Shown piece by piece: positions 56,325 to 64,000 of a DNA stretch of 64,000 bases. Source of the stretch: an uncultured Microbacteriaceae bacterium (lineage in GTDB: Bacteria > Actinomycetota > Actinomycetes > Actinomycetales > Microbacteriaceae). The DNA lies in assembly GCA_947487835.1 (NCBI GenBank), contig CANKXX010000003.1:248001-312000 (forward strand). Direction: 5' to 3'. The position numbers were made by a program, and so were the translations under genes. Each line of letters opens with the position of its first letter. Within the stretch, counting starts at the first letter, position 1. Under the pieces are notes generated by a model that was not told the origin of the DNA, searched no databases, and saw only the letters and a list, made by a program, of their open reading frames with translations.

Positions 56325-57845
56325 TTACGCCAGGGCGAGGGCCGACCAGGACACCGGGGGAAGCGTCACCGTCAGGGTGCCGTCCTCGAGCGTGGCGCCC
56401 TCAAGCTGCTTGAGCCCGACGCGCTCCTGGTCGTCGATCGTGTTCTTCGCGTACACGTCCTCGTCGTGGAGCGTGACGGCCTCCTGGATGCTGGACGCAC
56501 CGAGGTCGCCGACGTGAATCGTGACCTCGATCGACTCGGTGAGGCTGCGGTTCACGAGGAACACGGCCGATGCGCCGGCCTCGGAATCGGTCGTGGCGAC
56601 GGCGTCAACGAGCGGGGCGGCGCCGAACTTCGCCGTCTCGTAGGTGCCCACGTCGATGCGGGGGCGCAGAACCTCGCCCTGCGCGAGGCGCGACGTCACG
56701 GAGAACGGGAAGAACGTGGTCTGGCGCCAGGCGGCTCCGCCGGGCTCGGTCATGATCGGCGCGATCACGTTCACGAGCTGGGCGAGCGACGCGGAGGCGA
56801 CGCGGTCGTGGTTCTTCAGCAGCGTGATCATCAGGTTGCCGAGCACGACGGCATCCGCGACCGAGTACACGTCCTCGAGCTGACGGGGGGCGACGCGCCA
56901 CTCGTCGTTGACCTCGTCGGAGGCCTGGTGCTCGTCGAGGTACCAGATGTTCCACTCGTCGAACGAGATCTTGATGGTCTTCGAGCTGCGGAGCTTGTTC
57001 TTCACGTGGTCCGCGGTCGAGACGACCGTCTCGATGAAGTACTGCATGTCGAGCGAGGACGCGAGGAACGTGCCGAGGTCGCCGCCGCGCTCCTGGTAGT
57101 AGGCGTGCGCGGAGATGTAGTCGACGTGCTCGTACGACTTCTCGAGCACCGTGCGCTCCCAGTCGCCGAAGGTCGGCATGGCCGAGCCGGACGAGCCGCA
57201 GGCCACGAGCTCGAGGTCCTTGTCGGCGGCCTTCATGGCCTGCGCGGTGCGGGCGGCGAGGGTGCCGTAGTCCTCGGCGGTGCGGTAGCCGGTCTGCCAG
57301 GGGCCGTCCATCTCGTTGCCGAGGCACCACATGCGGATGTTGTGCGGCTCGGGAGAGCCGTTGGCGACGCGCTGGTCGCTGAGCGCCGTGCCGGAGGGGT
57401 GGTTCGAGTACTCGAGCAGGTCGAGGGCGGCCTCGATGCCGCGGGTGCCGAGGTTGACGGCCATCATGAGCTCGGAGCCGGTCAGCTTGCACCAGCGCGC
57501 GAACTCGTCTACGCCGACCTGGTTCGTCTCGAGGGAGTGCCAGGCGAGGTCGCGGCGCACGGGGCGCTGGTCGCGCGGGCCGACGCTGTCCTCCCACTTG
57601 AAGCCGGACACGAAGTTGCCGCCGGGGTAGCGGATGGTCGTGGAGCCGAGCTCCTTGACCAGGTCGACCACGTCGAGGCGGAAGCCGTCCTCGTTGGCGG
57701 TGGGGTGGCCGGGCTCGTAGATGCCGTCGTAGACGCAGCGGCCGAGGTGCTCGACGAACGAGCCGAAGATGCGGCGGTTGATCGGGGCGACGACGGCGTT
57801 GCGGTCGACGGTGATGGATGCGGTGGTGGTCACGAAGAGGCTCAT
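56325..57845 (-). CDS. Alpha-N-arabinofuranosidase, GH51
   Basis: The 506-residue intracellular enzyme removes alpha-L-arabinofuranosyl residues from arabinan or arabinoxylan oligomers. RRIFGSFVEHLGRCVYDGIY starts the TIM barrel, IRYPGGNFVSGFKWEDSVG follows, the acid/base Glu is in MWCLGNEMDGPW (about residue 173) and the nucleophile in KISFDEWNIWY (about residue 290), with a C-terminal beta-sandwich. The ATG at 57845 is preferred over an upstream ATG because the LacI operator TACAACGTTGTA lies between them. There is no signal peptide. It works with the secreted GH43 at 59.2 kb. Confidence 0.95.
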   Translation of the reverse strand: MSLFVTTTASITVDRNAVVAPINRRIFGSFVEHLGRCVYDGIYEPGHPTANEDGFRLDVVDLVKELGSTTIRYPGGNFVSGFKWEDSVGPRDQRPVRRDLAWHSLETNQVGVDEFARWCKLTGSELMMAVNLGTRGIEAALDLLEYSNHPSGTALSDQRVANGSPEPHNIRMWCLGNEMDGPWQTGYRTAEDYGTLAARTAQAMKAADKDLELVACGSSGSAMPTFGDWERTVLEKSYEHVDYISAHAYYQERGGDLGTFLASSLDMQYFIETVVSTADHVKNKLRSSKTIKISFDEWNIWYLDEHQASDEVNDEWRVAPRQLEDVYSVADAVVLGNLMITLLKNHDRVASASLAQLVNVIAPIMTEPGGAAWRQTTFFPFSVTSRLAQGEVLRPRIDVGTYETAKFGAAPLVDAVATTDSEAGASAVFLVNRSLTESIEVTIHVGDLGASSIQEAVTLHDEDVYAKNTIDDQERVGLKQLEGATLEDGTLTVTLPPVSWSALALA

Positions 57846-57854
57846 CCTGTTCTG

Positions 57855-57866
57855 TACAACGTTGTA
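57855..57866. promoter_or_regulatory. LacI-family operator at the GH51 promoter
   Basis: TACAACGTTGTA is a perfect 12-bp palindrome 10 bp upstream of the arabinofuranosidase start. The same core recurs at 59080, in front of the GH43 gene. Confidence 0.8.
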
Positions 57867-57994
57867 AACGGTGGTACTCATGGTGCGGGACGATCGCGCG
57901 GAGGTCAAGTCGCGGGCGGCATTCCTGAACGCGGAACGCCGGATGCGAAGGGTCGGGCGACGGATCCGGGCACCGGAGGGTGCGGACGGACACG

Positions 57995-59023
57995 TCAGGG
58001 CGCGGTCGACTCCCGCTCGATGAGGCGGAAGTCGGCGAGGTACTCCCGGGGCCGGTCCCCGTCGTCGCCCGGCGCTCGCCGCCCGCCCTCGATGAGCTCG
58101 GCGAGCACGCGCACCGCGGTGGCCGCGATCTCCTCCCGGCCCGGGTCCACCGTCGTCAGCGTGGGCAGCGAGTACTGGGTCTCGTCGAGGTCGTCGAAGC
58201 CGACGACGGCCACGTCGTCGGGGATCCGCACACCGGCCTCCTGCAGGGCGCGGAGCGCGCCGAGCGCGAGCGTGTCGTTGAGGCCGAAGACCCCGTCGAA
58301 CGGGATGCCCGCGGCGAGCAGGTCGCGCATCGCGCGCGCCCCGTCGTGCCGGTGCCACTCCCGCGCGGGCAGGATCAGCTCCTGGTCGAAGGGCACCCCC
58401 GCCTCGGCGAGCGCCTCGCGGTAGCCGCGCAGGCGCAGGGTCGCCGACCCCATGTCCTCGTCCTCGTGCCCGCCGATCACTGCGATGCGCCGGCGGCCGC
58501 GCTCCAATAGGTGCCGCGTTGCCGCTCGCGCGGCATCCACGTTCCGCATCGTCACGTGGTCGGCGGGGCCGCCGAAGATCCGCTCCCCCAGCAGCACCAG
58601 CGGGTACGGCACGTCGAGCAGGTCGCGGTCCGCCATGCCCATGCCGAGCGGGCTGAAGATGAGCCCGTCGGTGAGCTGCAGGCGTGGGCTCGAGAGCATC
58701 GCGATCTCGCGCTCACGGTCGCCGCCGCCGGTCTGCTCGATCAGCACGACGAGCGAGCGCTTCTCGGCCGCCCGGATGACGGAGTCGGCGAGCTCCGCGA
58801 AGTAGCTGAGGCTGAGTTCGGGCAGCGCCAGGCCGATCACGCCGGTGCGGCCGCTGCGGAGGCCGCGGGCGGTGATGTTGGGGCGGTAGCCGAGCTCCTT
58901 GATCGCCGCGAGCACGCGCTCCCTGGTGTCAGGGCGCACGTGCTTGTAGTCGTGCACGACGTTGGACACCGTCTTGATCGACACGTTGGCGAGGGCCGCG
59001 ACGTCGTGCAGAGTCGCGGGCAT
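57995..59023 (-). CDS. LacI-family transcriptional repressor of arabinan utilisation
   Basis: The 342-residue protein has an N-terminal HTH (TLHDVAALANVSIKTVSNVVHDYKHVRPDTRERV, residues 4-37), the YRPNITARGLRSGRTGVIGL hinge and a periplasmic-binding-protein-like sugar-sensing domain ending near VVGFDDLDETQYSLPTLTTVDP. The ATG at 59023 follows GAGGAGG. It sits between the two enzyme genes whose promoters share TACAACGTTG dyads, so it is the likely repressor, released by arabinose or an arabino-oligosaccharide. Confidence 0.93.
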   Translation of the reverse strand: MPATLHDVAALANVSIKTVSNVVHDYKHVRPDTRERVLAAIKELGYRPNITARGLRSGRTGVIGLALPELSLSYFAELADSVIRAAEKRSLVVLIEQTGGGDREREIAMLSSPRLQLTDGLIFSPLGMGMADRDLLDVPYPLVLLGERIFGGPADHVTMRNVDAARAATRHLLERGRRRIAVIGGHEDEDMGSATLRLRGYREALAEAGVPFDQELILPAREWHRHDGARAMRDLLAAGIPFDGVFGLNDTLALGALRALQEAGVRIPDDVAVVGFDDLDETQYSLPTLTTVDPGREEIAATAVRVLAELIEGGRRAPGDDGDRPREYLADFRLIERESTAP

Positions 59024-59079
59024 CGCCACCTCCTCAGGGGTATTCGCGTCGGGACGGGTTATGTATGCTGCACAGAACT

Positions 59080-59091
59080 TACAACGTTGCA
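59080..59091. promoter_or_regulatory. LacI-family operator at the GH43/lacI divergent promoter
   Basis: TACAACGTTGCA matches 11 of 12 positions of the site at 57855. It lies 75 bp upstream of the GH43 ATG and 57 bp upstream of the repressor start, so it could control both. Confidence 0.75.
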
Positions 59092-59154
59092 CTCGCGGCT
59101 CCCGCACCAGCATTCGTTCGAGTCGCGCGCAACCCGGGGGAACGGAACACATCG

Positions 59155-60639
59155 ATGACGATGTCACGCATACGCACGCGCCTGGTGGCCGGCCTAACCG
59201 CACTGGCCCTCACGGGAGCGGGTCTCGCCTCGGCTCCCGCCGCTCAGGCGGCAGGAGGTGGTGTCACGCTCGCGGCCCCTTCGCAGCAGGGGAACGGGCC
59301 GGGCCACGGCTCCGGTCCGCACGAGGAGCCCACCGGCGGCAAGTCGGTGGTCGGCGAGACGTCGCCGATCCACGACCCCGCCCTGGTGATCGACGACGAC
59401 GGCACCTGGTACGTGTACTCGACCGGGCGGGTCAACCGGGAGAACGGCGGCACGATCCAGATCTGGTCGTCGCACGACGAGGGCACGACGTGGGAGTACG
59501 CGGGCACGGTCTGGGATCGCATCCCCGCCTGGATCGACGAGCACTTCTCGGACGGCGCGCTGCCGGACAACCTGTGGGCGCCCGAGATCTACGAGAACGA
59601 CGGCACGTACTACCTCTACTACTCGGCATCACGCTTCGGCACGAGCGACTCCCTGACCGCCCTCGCGACCAACACCACCCTCGACCCCGCGGACCCTGAC
59701 TACGAGTGGGTCGACCAGGGCCTCGTGGTCGAATCGCCCGCGGTCGGGCTGGACCCGGCGAACCCGGCCAAGACGTTCAACGCCATCGACGCGGGCATCG
59801 TGGAGGACGAGGCAGGTAACCCGTTCATGGCCATCGGGTCGTTCTGGTACGGCATCTTCCTCGTTCCGCTGGAGTGGCCGAGCGGCAAGCCCGTCGAGGG
59901 CTGGCAGGCGCGCACGGTGCAACTCGCCGACCGCTACGTGCCCGGCAATCCGATCGAGGCGCCGTACATCACGAAGCACGACGGTTACTACTACCTGTTC
60001 GTGTCGTTCGACTCCTGCTGCCGCGGCGCGGACTCGACCTACAAGGTCGCCGTGGGCAGGTCGCAGTCCGTGACCGGGCCCTACCTGGACCAGGAGGGGC
60101 GCGACATGCTCGGACACGTCGAGCCCGACGGAACCGTCGTGCAGGGTGGCGGCACCGTCGTCCTCGACGCGCACGGCGCGATCACCGGGCCGGGCGGACA
60201 GTCCGTGTTCGGCGACTACCTCGCCTTCCACTACTACGACGCGTCGAACGAGGAGATCCCGTACTTCCCCACGCTCGGTCTGCAGAAGATCGACTGGGTC
60301 GACGGCTGGCCGACGTTCGACCAGACGGTGGCACTGCCCGAGGTCACGCGGGACCCGCGGGATGACACGGCCCGCGAGGGCAAGCGCACCTCCTTCTCGG
60401 CGCGGGCCACCGGCACGCCGCGGCCCGTCGCCGTGTGGCAGACCTCGGCGGACGGCGGGGCGACCTGGCAGGACGTGGCCGACCAGCCCGAGACCGTTCA
60501 GCGCAACAGGACCGCGAAGTCGACCCTCACGCTGCGCCCGACGGCCGATCAGGACGGTCTGCTCGTGCGCGCCGTGTTCTCGAACGCGCACGGCCGCACC
60601 GCGTCCGCTCCGGCCACTCTCACGGTTCGCGGGCGCTGA
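59155..60639 (+). CDS. Secreted GH43 arabinanase-type glycoside hydrolase with C-terminal Ig-like domain
   Basis: The 494-residue exported enzyme has a Sec signal peptide (LVAGLTALALTGAGLASAPAAQA, cleavage near residue 33). The five-bladed beta-propeller starts SPIHDPALVIDDDGTWYVYSTG (catalytic base Asp), and carries LWAPEIYENDGTYYLYYSAS, FNAIDAGIVEDEAGNPFMAIGSFWYGIFLVPL and YYLFVSFDSCCRGADSTYKVAVGRS, the arabinan endo-1,5-alpha-arabinosidase pattern. A C-terminal Ig-like domain (about residues 400-494) may bind wall or polysaccharide. It releases oligomers for the cytosolic GH51. There is a LacI operator upstream. Confidence 0.92.
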   Translation: MTMSRIRTRLVAGLTALALTGAGLASAPAAQAAGGGVTLAAPSQQGNGPGHGSGPHEEPTGGKSVVGETSPIHDPALVIDDDGTWYVYSTGRVNRENGGTIQIWSSHDEGTTWEYAGTVWDRIPAWIDEHFSDGALPDNLWAPEIYENDGTYYLYYSASRFGTSDSLTALATNTTLDPADPDYEWVDQGLVVESPAVGLDPANPAKTFNAIDAGIVEDEAGNPFMAIGSFWYGIFLVPLEWPSGKPVEGWQARTVQLADRYVPGNPIEAPYITKHDGYYYLFVSFDSCCRGADSTYKVAVGRSQSVTGPYLDQEGRDMLGHVEPDGTVVQGGGTVVLDAHGAITGPGGQSVFGDYLAFHYYDASNEEIPYFPTLGLQKIDWVDGWPTFDQTVALPEVTRDPRDDTAREGKRTSFSARATGTPRPVAVWQTSADGGATWQDVADQPETVQRNRTAKSTLTLRPTADQDGLLVRAVFSNAHGRTASAPATLTVRGR

Positions 60640-60658
60640 CGCGCCCCGCGTTCCGGGA

Positions 60659-61678
60659 TCAGGGGTCGAGGGGCGGGGAGCCGGCGTGCCGGGCACGCTC
60701 GGCGGCGCCGCTCACCACGTCCGCGAGCGCCTCGGTGGAGGACGTGCGCGGCCGCCAGCCGAGCACGGTTCGGGCCCGGTGGATGTCCATGACGGGGCAG
60801 TAGCCGGCGAGGTCGACCCAACCGGGGTCGGACGCCTGCAGACGCAGCTTCCAGGTGACCAGGAGCAGGAGGCGCAGCACGCGGAGGCGCATCGGCACGA
60901 CGCGCTTCGCACCCAGCACGTCGGCGACCAGCCGTGGCGTGAGCACCGGCTCGGCGGCGATGTTGAAGGCGCCGCCCGCGCGCCGCACCACCGCGCGGCA
61001 GAAGGCGTCGGCGAGGTCGTCGGCGTGCACGGCCTGGAAGATGAACTCCGGGGGCACAGGCAGCACGGGCGGCCGGACCACGCCGAGCCACCGCGTGGGG
61101 ATGTGGCGGCCGAGGAACAGGTGGGTCTGCTCGGTCGCGGTGTCGTGCTGGAACACGAGGCCCGGCCGCATCCGGGTCACGATGACTGGCGGGTTGCGGT
61201 GCTCGAACGAGTCGAGCGCCCGCTCGTTCATGGCCTTGTGCCTGCTGTAGTGCGACGTGTGGATGCCGCCCGTCGGCCAGGACTCGTCGACCCGGCGGGA
61301 CTTGGGCGCCGAGCTGTACGCACCGATGGAGGAGGCGGTGAGCACGTGCGGGACGCCGGCCCGGGCGACGGCCGCGAGCACGGCGGCGGTGCCGCTCACG
61401 TTGACTCGCCACAGGGCGCGCTCGTCGTGGTTGGGCTGCAGCGCCCAGGCGAGGTGGACCACAGCATCCGCGCCCAGGAACACCTCGGCGAGATCCTTCA
61501 CCGCCGTCTCCGCCGCCACGTCGACCGAGTGCCACTCGACGCCGGCGTACGGCGCGACCGTGTCTTCCGGGAGGCGCCGCGCGATGCCCGCCACGGAGGT
61601 GACCGCGGGCTCCGCGTGCAGCCGGCGAAGGACCGCCGTGCCGATGTTTCCCGTTGCTCCCACGACGACGACGCGCAT
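60659..61678 (-). CDS. NAD-dependent epimerase/dehydratase (extended SDR)
   Basis: The 339-residue Rossmann-fold protein has the N-terminal GATGNIGTAVLRRL nucleotide loop, VVHLAWALQP, LTASSIGAYSS and the Tyr/Lys pair in HYSRHKAMNE (about residues 150-157). The C-terminal part is basic and contains a hydrophobic stretch (RLRVLRLLLLVTWKLRL), unusual for cytosolic epimerases and possibly membrane-associating. The substrate is unknown; nucleotide-sugar or sterol-like substrates occur in relatives. The ATG at 61678 follows AGGAGGG. The stop lies 19 nt from the convergent GH43 stop. Confidence 0.9.
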   Translation of the reverse strand: MRVVVVGATGNIGTAVLRRLHAEPAVTSVAGIARRLPEDTVAPYAGVEWHSVDVAAETAVKDLAEVFLGADAVVHLAWALQPNHDERALWRVNVSGTAAVLAAVARAGVPHVLTASSIGAYSSAPKSRRVDESWPTGGIHTSHYSRHKAMNERALDSFEHRNPPVIVTRMRPGLVFQHDTATEQTHLFLGRHIPTRWLGVVRPPVLPVPPEFIFQAVHADDLADAFCRAVVRRAGGAFNIAAEPVLTPRLVADVLGAKRVVPMRLRVLRLLLLVTWKLRLQASDPGWVDLAGYCPVMDIHRARTVLGWRPRTSSTEALADVVSGAAERARHAGSPPLDP

Positions 61679-61753
61679 GCGTCCCTCCTTCTTCCGGTGG
61701 GGCGTCAGCCTACGCGTGGCACCCGTGTGCCAGGAGGGAGCGGTCCCGCGGCG

Positions 61754-61987
61754 TTAGCCGCGCAGCCGGTCGTAGGGGTAGTGGTCGCGCACGAGGCGGC
61801 TGTACGCCCTTCCATGGGAGCCGTCCGGCGGCTCCAGCAGCTCGAGCACGACCTGCGGCGGCACCCCGGAGTAGCGGTACTCCGCCCCGGACACGAACCA
61901 GACCGTGAGCTCGGACGTCGCCCGGTCGTAGCTCACGGCCTCGAGCACGGAGGAGTCGAGCGGGATGCGGAGCTGCTTCGCGGCCAC
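61754..61987 (-). CDS. KTSC-domain protein
   Basis: The 77-residue single-domain protein matches the KTSC family: IPLDSSVLEAVSYDRATSELTVWF, EYRYSGVPPQVVLELLEP, then SRLVRDHYPYDRL. The family is small and of unknown function, sometimes fused to lysyl-tRNA-synthetase-like or nuclease domains elsewhere. The GTG start lies 16 nt after the lplA stop on the same strand, so the two are probably co-transcribed. Confidence 0.88.
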   Translation of the reverse strand: MAAKQLRIPLDSSVLEAVSYDRATSELTVWFVSGAEYRYSGVPPQVVLELLEPPDGSHGRAYSRLVRDHYPYDRLRG

Positions 61988-62003
61988 GGTGGTGCGCTGT
62001 CGA

Positions 62004-63053
62004 TCAGGGGACGCGGGCGATCCACTCGGGCGTGGAGAACTTCTCGGCGACGAGGCGCTCGCTCTTCTCGAGCTCGTCCGGCGTGATCTCGTTCGGGGTC
62101 GCGCCGTACAGGTCGGTGAACGTGCCCTTCATGCGCTCGATGATCTCCGCCCGGGAGAGGCCGGTCTGGCTGCGCAGCGGGTCGACGCGCTTGGCCGCGC
62201 TCGTGATGCCCTTGTCGCTGATCTTTTCGCGACCGATGCGGAGCACCTGCACCATCTTGTCGCCGTCCATGTCGTAGCTGAGCGTGGCGTGGTGCATGAC
62301 CGCGCCGTTGCCCAGCCGCTTCTGGGCGGCCCCGCCGATCTTGCCCTTGGCGCTCGTGATGTCGTTGAGCGGCTGGTAGAACGCGTCGATCCCGAGGCTG
62401 CGCAGCGCGAGGATCACCCACTCGTCCAGATAGGCGTAGGAGTCGGCAAAGGTCATGCCCTGCACGAGGTCGAGGGGCGCGTAGATGGAGTAGCTGATCA
62501 CGGATCCCTTCTCCATCAGCATCGCGCCGCCGCCGCTGATGCGGCGCACGACGTCGAAGCCGTACTTCGCGGCGCCCTCCGGATCCACCTCGTTCTTCAG
62601 CGACTGGAAGCTGCCGATCACGACCGCGGACTCGTCCCACTCCCAGATGCGCAGGGTCGGCGCGCGCCGGCCGGCGCCGACCTCCTCGGCCAGCACCTCG
62701 TCCAGGGCGAGCTGCTGCACGGGCGGGTACGCACGGTCGTGGATGAGCTGCCAGTCGTAGTCGCGCCAGGCCGTGGCCCGGGCGAGCGACCGGCGGACGG
62801 CCACGCCGATGGCGTCGGCGCTGAAGCCGAGCAGCACGGCGCCCTGCGGAAGGGCGGCCGTCACCGCGGCGCTGATGGTCTTGGCGTCGGCGTTCGCGGG
62901 AAGCCCGTTCACCGCCGCATCGATCAGGGGCAGCGCCTCGTCCGGCTCCAGGAAGAAGTCGCCCGCGAGGCGGAAGTTCGCGATCCGGTCGTCCACGACG
63001 TCCAGGTCGACGACCACCAGCTTGCCGCCCGGAACCTTGTACTCACCATGCAT
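62004..63053 (-). CDS. lplA: Lipoate-protein ligase A with fused accessory domain
   Basis: The 349-residue enzyme attaches lipoate or octanoate to E2 and GcvH lipoyl domains. Residues 1-85 are the small accessory domain (GEYKVPGGKLVVVDLDVVDD) that in E. coli lies at the C-terminus but here precedes the catalytic part. The catalytic domain shows LRIWEWDESAVVIGSFQSL, the RRISGGGAMLMEKGSVISYS motif and the catalytic-Lys region SAKGKIGGAAQKRLGNGAVMHHATL. The C-terminal region (ERMKGTFTDLYG) completes it. The ATG is at 63053. It is followed 16 nt later by the KTSC gene. Confidence 0.93.
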   Translation of the reverse strand: MHGEYKVPGGKLVVVDLDVVDDRIANFRLAGDFFLEPDEALPLIDAAVNGLPANADAKTISAAVTAALPQGAVLLGFSADAIGVAVRRSLARATAWRDYDWQLIHDRAYPPVQQLALDEVLAEEVGAGRRAPTLRIWEWDESAVVIGSFQSLKNEVDPEGAAKYGFDVVRRISGGGAMLMEKGSVISYSIYAPLDLVQGMTFADSYAYLDEWVILALRSLGIDAFYQPLNDITSAKGKIGGAAQKRLGNGAVMHHATLSYDMDGDKMVQVLRIGREKISDKGITSAAKRVDPLRSQTGLSRAEIIERMKGTFTDLYGATPNEITPDELEKSERLVAEKFSTPEWIARVP

Positions 63054-63120
63054 GGGGCGAGCCTAACCCCGCCCCCTGTGGCACCCGCCCGCTCCCCGAC
63101 GGGGCTCGTCCGAGGTCGAC

Positions 63121-63179
63121 GTGAGGTGCCCGACACGGTCGCGAATCGGGCGCAGGAGGGACATGGTCCGGCACCTCAC
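63121..63179. repeat. Palindromic element D upstream of lplA
   Basis: GTGAGGTGCC (63121-63130) and GGCACCTCAC (63170-63179) are perfect 10-bp arms around a 39-nt centre with further partial complementarity (GGTC/GACC-type). It resembles the other intergenic palindromes in form but not in sequence. Confidence 0.6.
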
Positions 63180-63219
63180 GGAAAGCGGGAGGGGGCGCTG
63201 CGGGAGGGGGGCGGTCGGA

Positions 63220-64000
63220 CTAGGTGGCGGGTGGGACGTGGGTGTTCAGCCAGCTGATCAGGTCCTCGACCACCTCGAGGCGGTTGGTCTCGTTGAAGAC
63301 CTCGTGGCGGGCCCCCGGATACACGTGCACGCTCACGTCGGTGAGGCCGGAGCGCCGGCGGTAGATATCCGCGAGCCGACGCACGCTCCGCTCGCCGCCG
63401 AGCGAGTCCTCGCCGCCGATCTGGATGAGCAGCGGCGGCCGGTTCGGCAGTCGGCGCGCGGGCAGGCCGTAGAGACCCAGGCCTTGCGGGAGTCCGAAGA
63501 CCTTGAACGCGTCCGCGGGGAAGGTCAGCGGGTCGTCCGCGAACGCGTCCTGCACGGCGATGTCCCGGCTCAACCACTCCCGGCCCGTGGAGCCGAGGTG
63601 CTTGTGCAGCCGGTTCAGGTCCCCGCCGTTCACGAGGCCGGGCAGGCGCGTCGCCGTGCCGGTGAGCACGACCGCGGCGTAGTCCTGGGACCAGCGGTTG
63701 AGCAGGATCTGTGCGACCAGCGAGCCGAAGCTGTGGCCGAGCAGCACGATCGGTAGCTCGGGGTGGCGCTCACGCAGGATGCCGGTGAGCTGGTGCACGC
63801 CGTCGAGCGTGGCGCGCAGCCCGCCGGGACCCAGCCGTCCCAGCTTGGCCGCGTCGCCGCCGTGCTGATCCAGGCCGGTCTGCCCGTGTCCCCGGTGGTC
63901 GTTCGCGTAGACGCTGTACCCGGCCGCGACGAGCTCCCCCGCGAGAACGGTGTAGCGGCGGGCGTGCTCGCCGAGGCCGTGGGCGATCTGCACGACGCCC
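63220..64000 (-). CDS. Alpha/beta hydrolase (monoacylglycerol-lipase/S33-like), 5' end outside the window
   Basis: The 260 visible residues are the C-terminal part; the frame runs open off the window edge (GVVQIAHGLGEHARRY...). HGLGEHARRYTVLAGEL is the oxyanion-hole region, VYANDHRGHGQTG follows, GHSFGSLVAQ carries the nucleophile Ser, LLIQIGGEDSLGG the acid, and VYPGARHEVFNE the catalytic His. This matches lysophospholipase/monoacylglycerol lipase-type serine hydrolases. There is no signal peptide in the visible part, and the substrate is not determined. Confidence 0.9.
   Translation of the reverse strand, partial: GVVQIAHGLGEHARRYTVLAGELVAAGYSVYANDHRGHGQTGLDQHGGDAAKLGRLGPGGLRATLDGVHQLTGILRERHPELPIVLLGHSFGSLVAQILLNRWSQDYAAVVLTGTATRLPGLVNGGDLNRLHKHLGSTGREWLSRDIAVQDAFADDPLTFPADAFKVFGLPQGLGLYGLPARRLPNRPPLLIQIGGEDSLGGERSVRRLADIYRRRSGLTDVSVHVYPGARHEVFNETNRLEVVEDLISWLNTHVPPAT

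Noticed and set aside
59629-60696. 355-codon open frame antisense to GH43
   Set aside because: Shadow frame caused by GC-biased codons; no start signal or domain.

Overview
The window is high-GC actinobacterial chromosome, most likely from a Microbacteriaceae-type organism. This is inferred from the very strong G/C bias at third codon positions, GTG starts, the housekeeping set present (upp, serS, dagK, pheA, pgm, lplA) and the promoter style. Many genes appear leaderless: a TANNNT-like -10 hexamer ends 6-7 nt before the start codon, as in upp, phr, pgm, serS, dagK, pheA and several regulators. No rRNA, phage, transposase or CRISPR array was seen. Three tRNA genes are present: Arg-ACG, Ser-GCU and Ser-UGA.

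Layout. 0-8 kb: upp, a leaderless small ORF before a winged-helix regulator, a MarR regulator, a GT2 glycosyltransferase, photolyase, and a TetR/luciferase-like monooxygenase pair. 8-12.8 kb: a two-gene operon of a GH26-like lipoprotein and a GMC oxidoreductase, then a coiled-coil protein and a small membrane protein. 13-17.5 kb: NarL-type two-component system followed by an ABC-2 exporter. 17.7-23.2 kb: DUF3224 protein, two SDRs, an ABC-F protein with a candidate attenuator leader, and an MmyB-type XRE regulator. 23.5-34.5 kb: exported trypsin-like protease, Y-family polymerase, STAS protein, LCP ligase, serS and dagK.

34.5-39.4 kb is an accessory island. It begins with a dense intergenic repeat cluster, is visibly poorer in G/C, and holds small unknown genes plus a two-gene unit: a Cap12/PycTIR-type TIR protein followed 2 nt later by a zinc-ribbon protein. 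This is a candidate defence module. 39.4-48.2 kb returns to metabolism: pheA, pgm, a secreted amidase-like lipoprotein, GH1 beta-glucosidase, a MarR-controlled MDR oxidoreductase and a Pr6Pr membrane protein.

48.3-55.8 kb is an exopolysaccharide locus with a long leader. It encodes a hyaluronan-synthase-like processive GT2, a membrane-anchored beta-helix protein, a secreted beta-helix protein, UDP-glucose dehydrogenase and a second beta-helix paralogue without a recognisable signal peptide. The set implies a uronic-acid-containing polymer that is modified or cleaved outside the cell. 56-60.6 kb is an arabinan regulon: GH51 arabinofuranosidase, LacI repressor and secreted GH43, with the same TACAACGTTG operator at both enzyme promoters. 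The window ends with an epimerase, a KTSC protein, lplA and a truncated alpha/beta hydrolase.

Intergenic 3' regions carry at least two dispersed palindromic repeat families (A and B), and two further long palindromes (C and D) occur once each.
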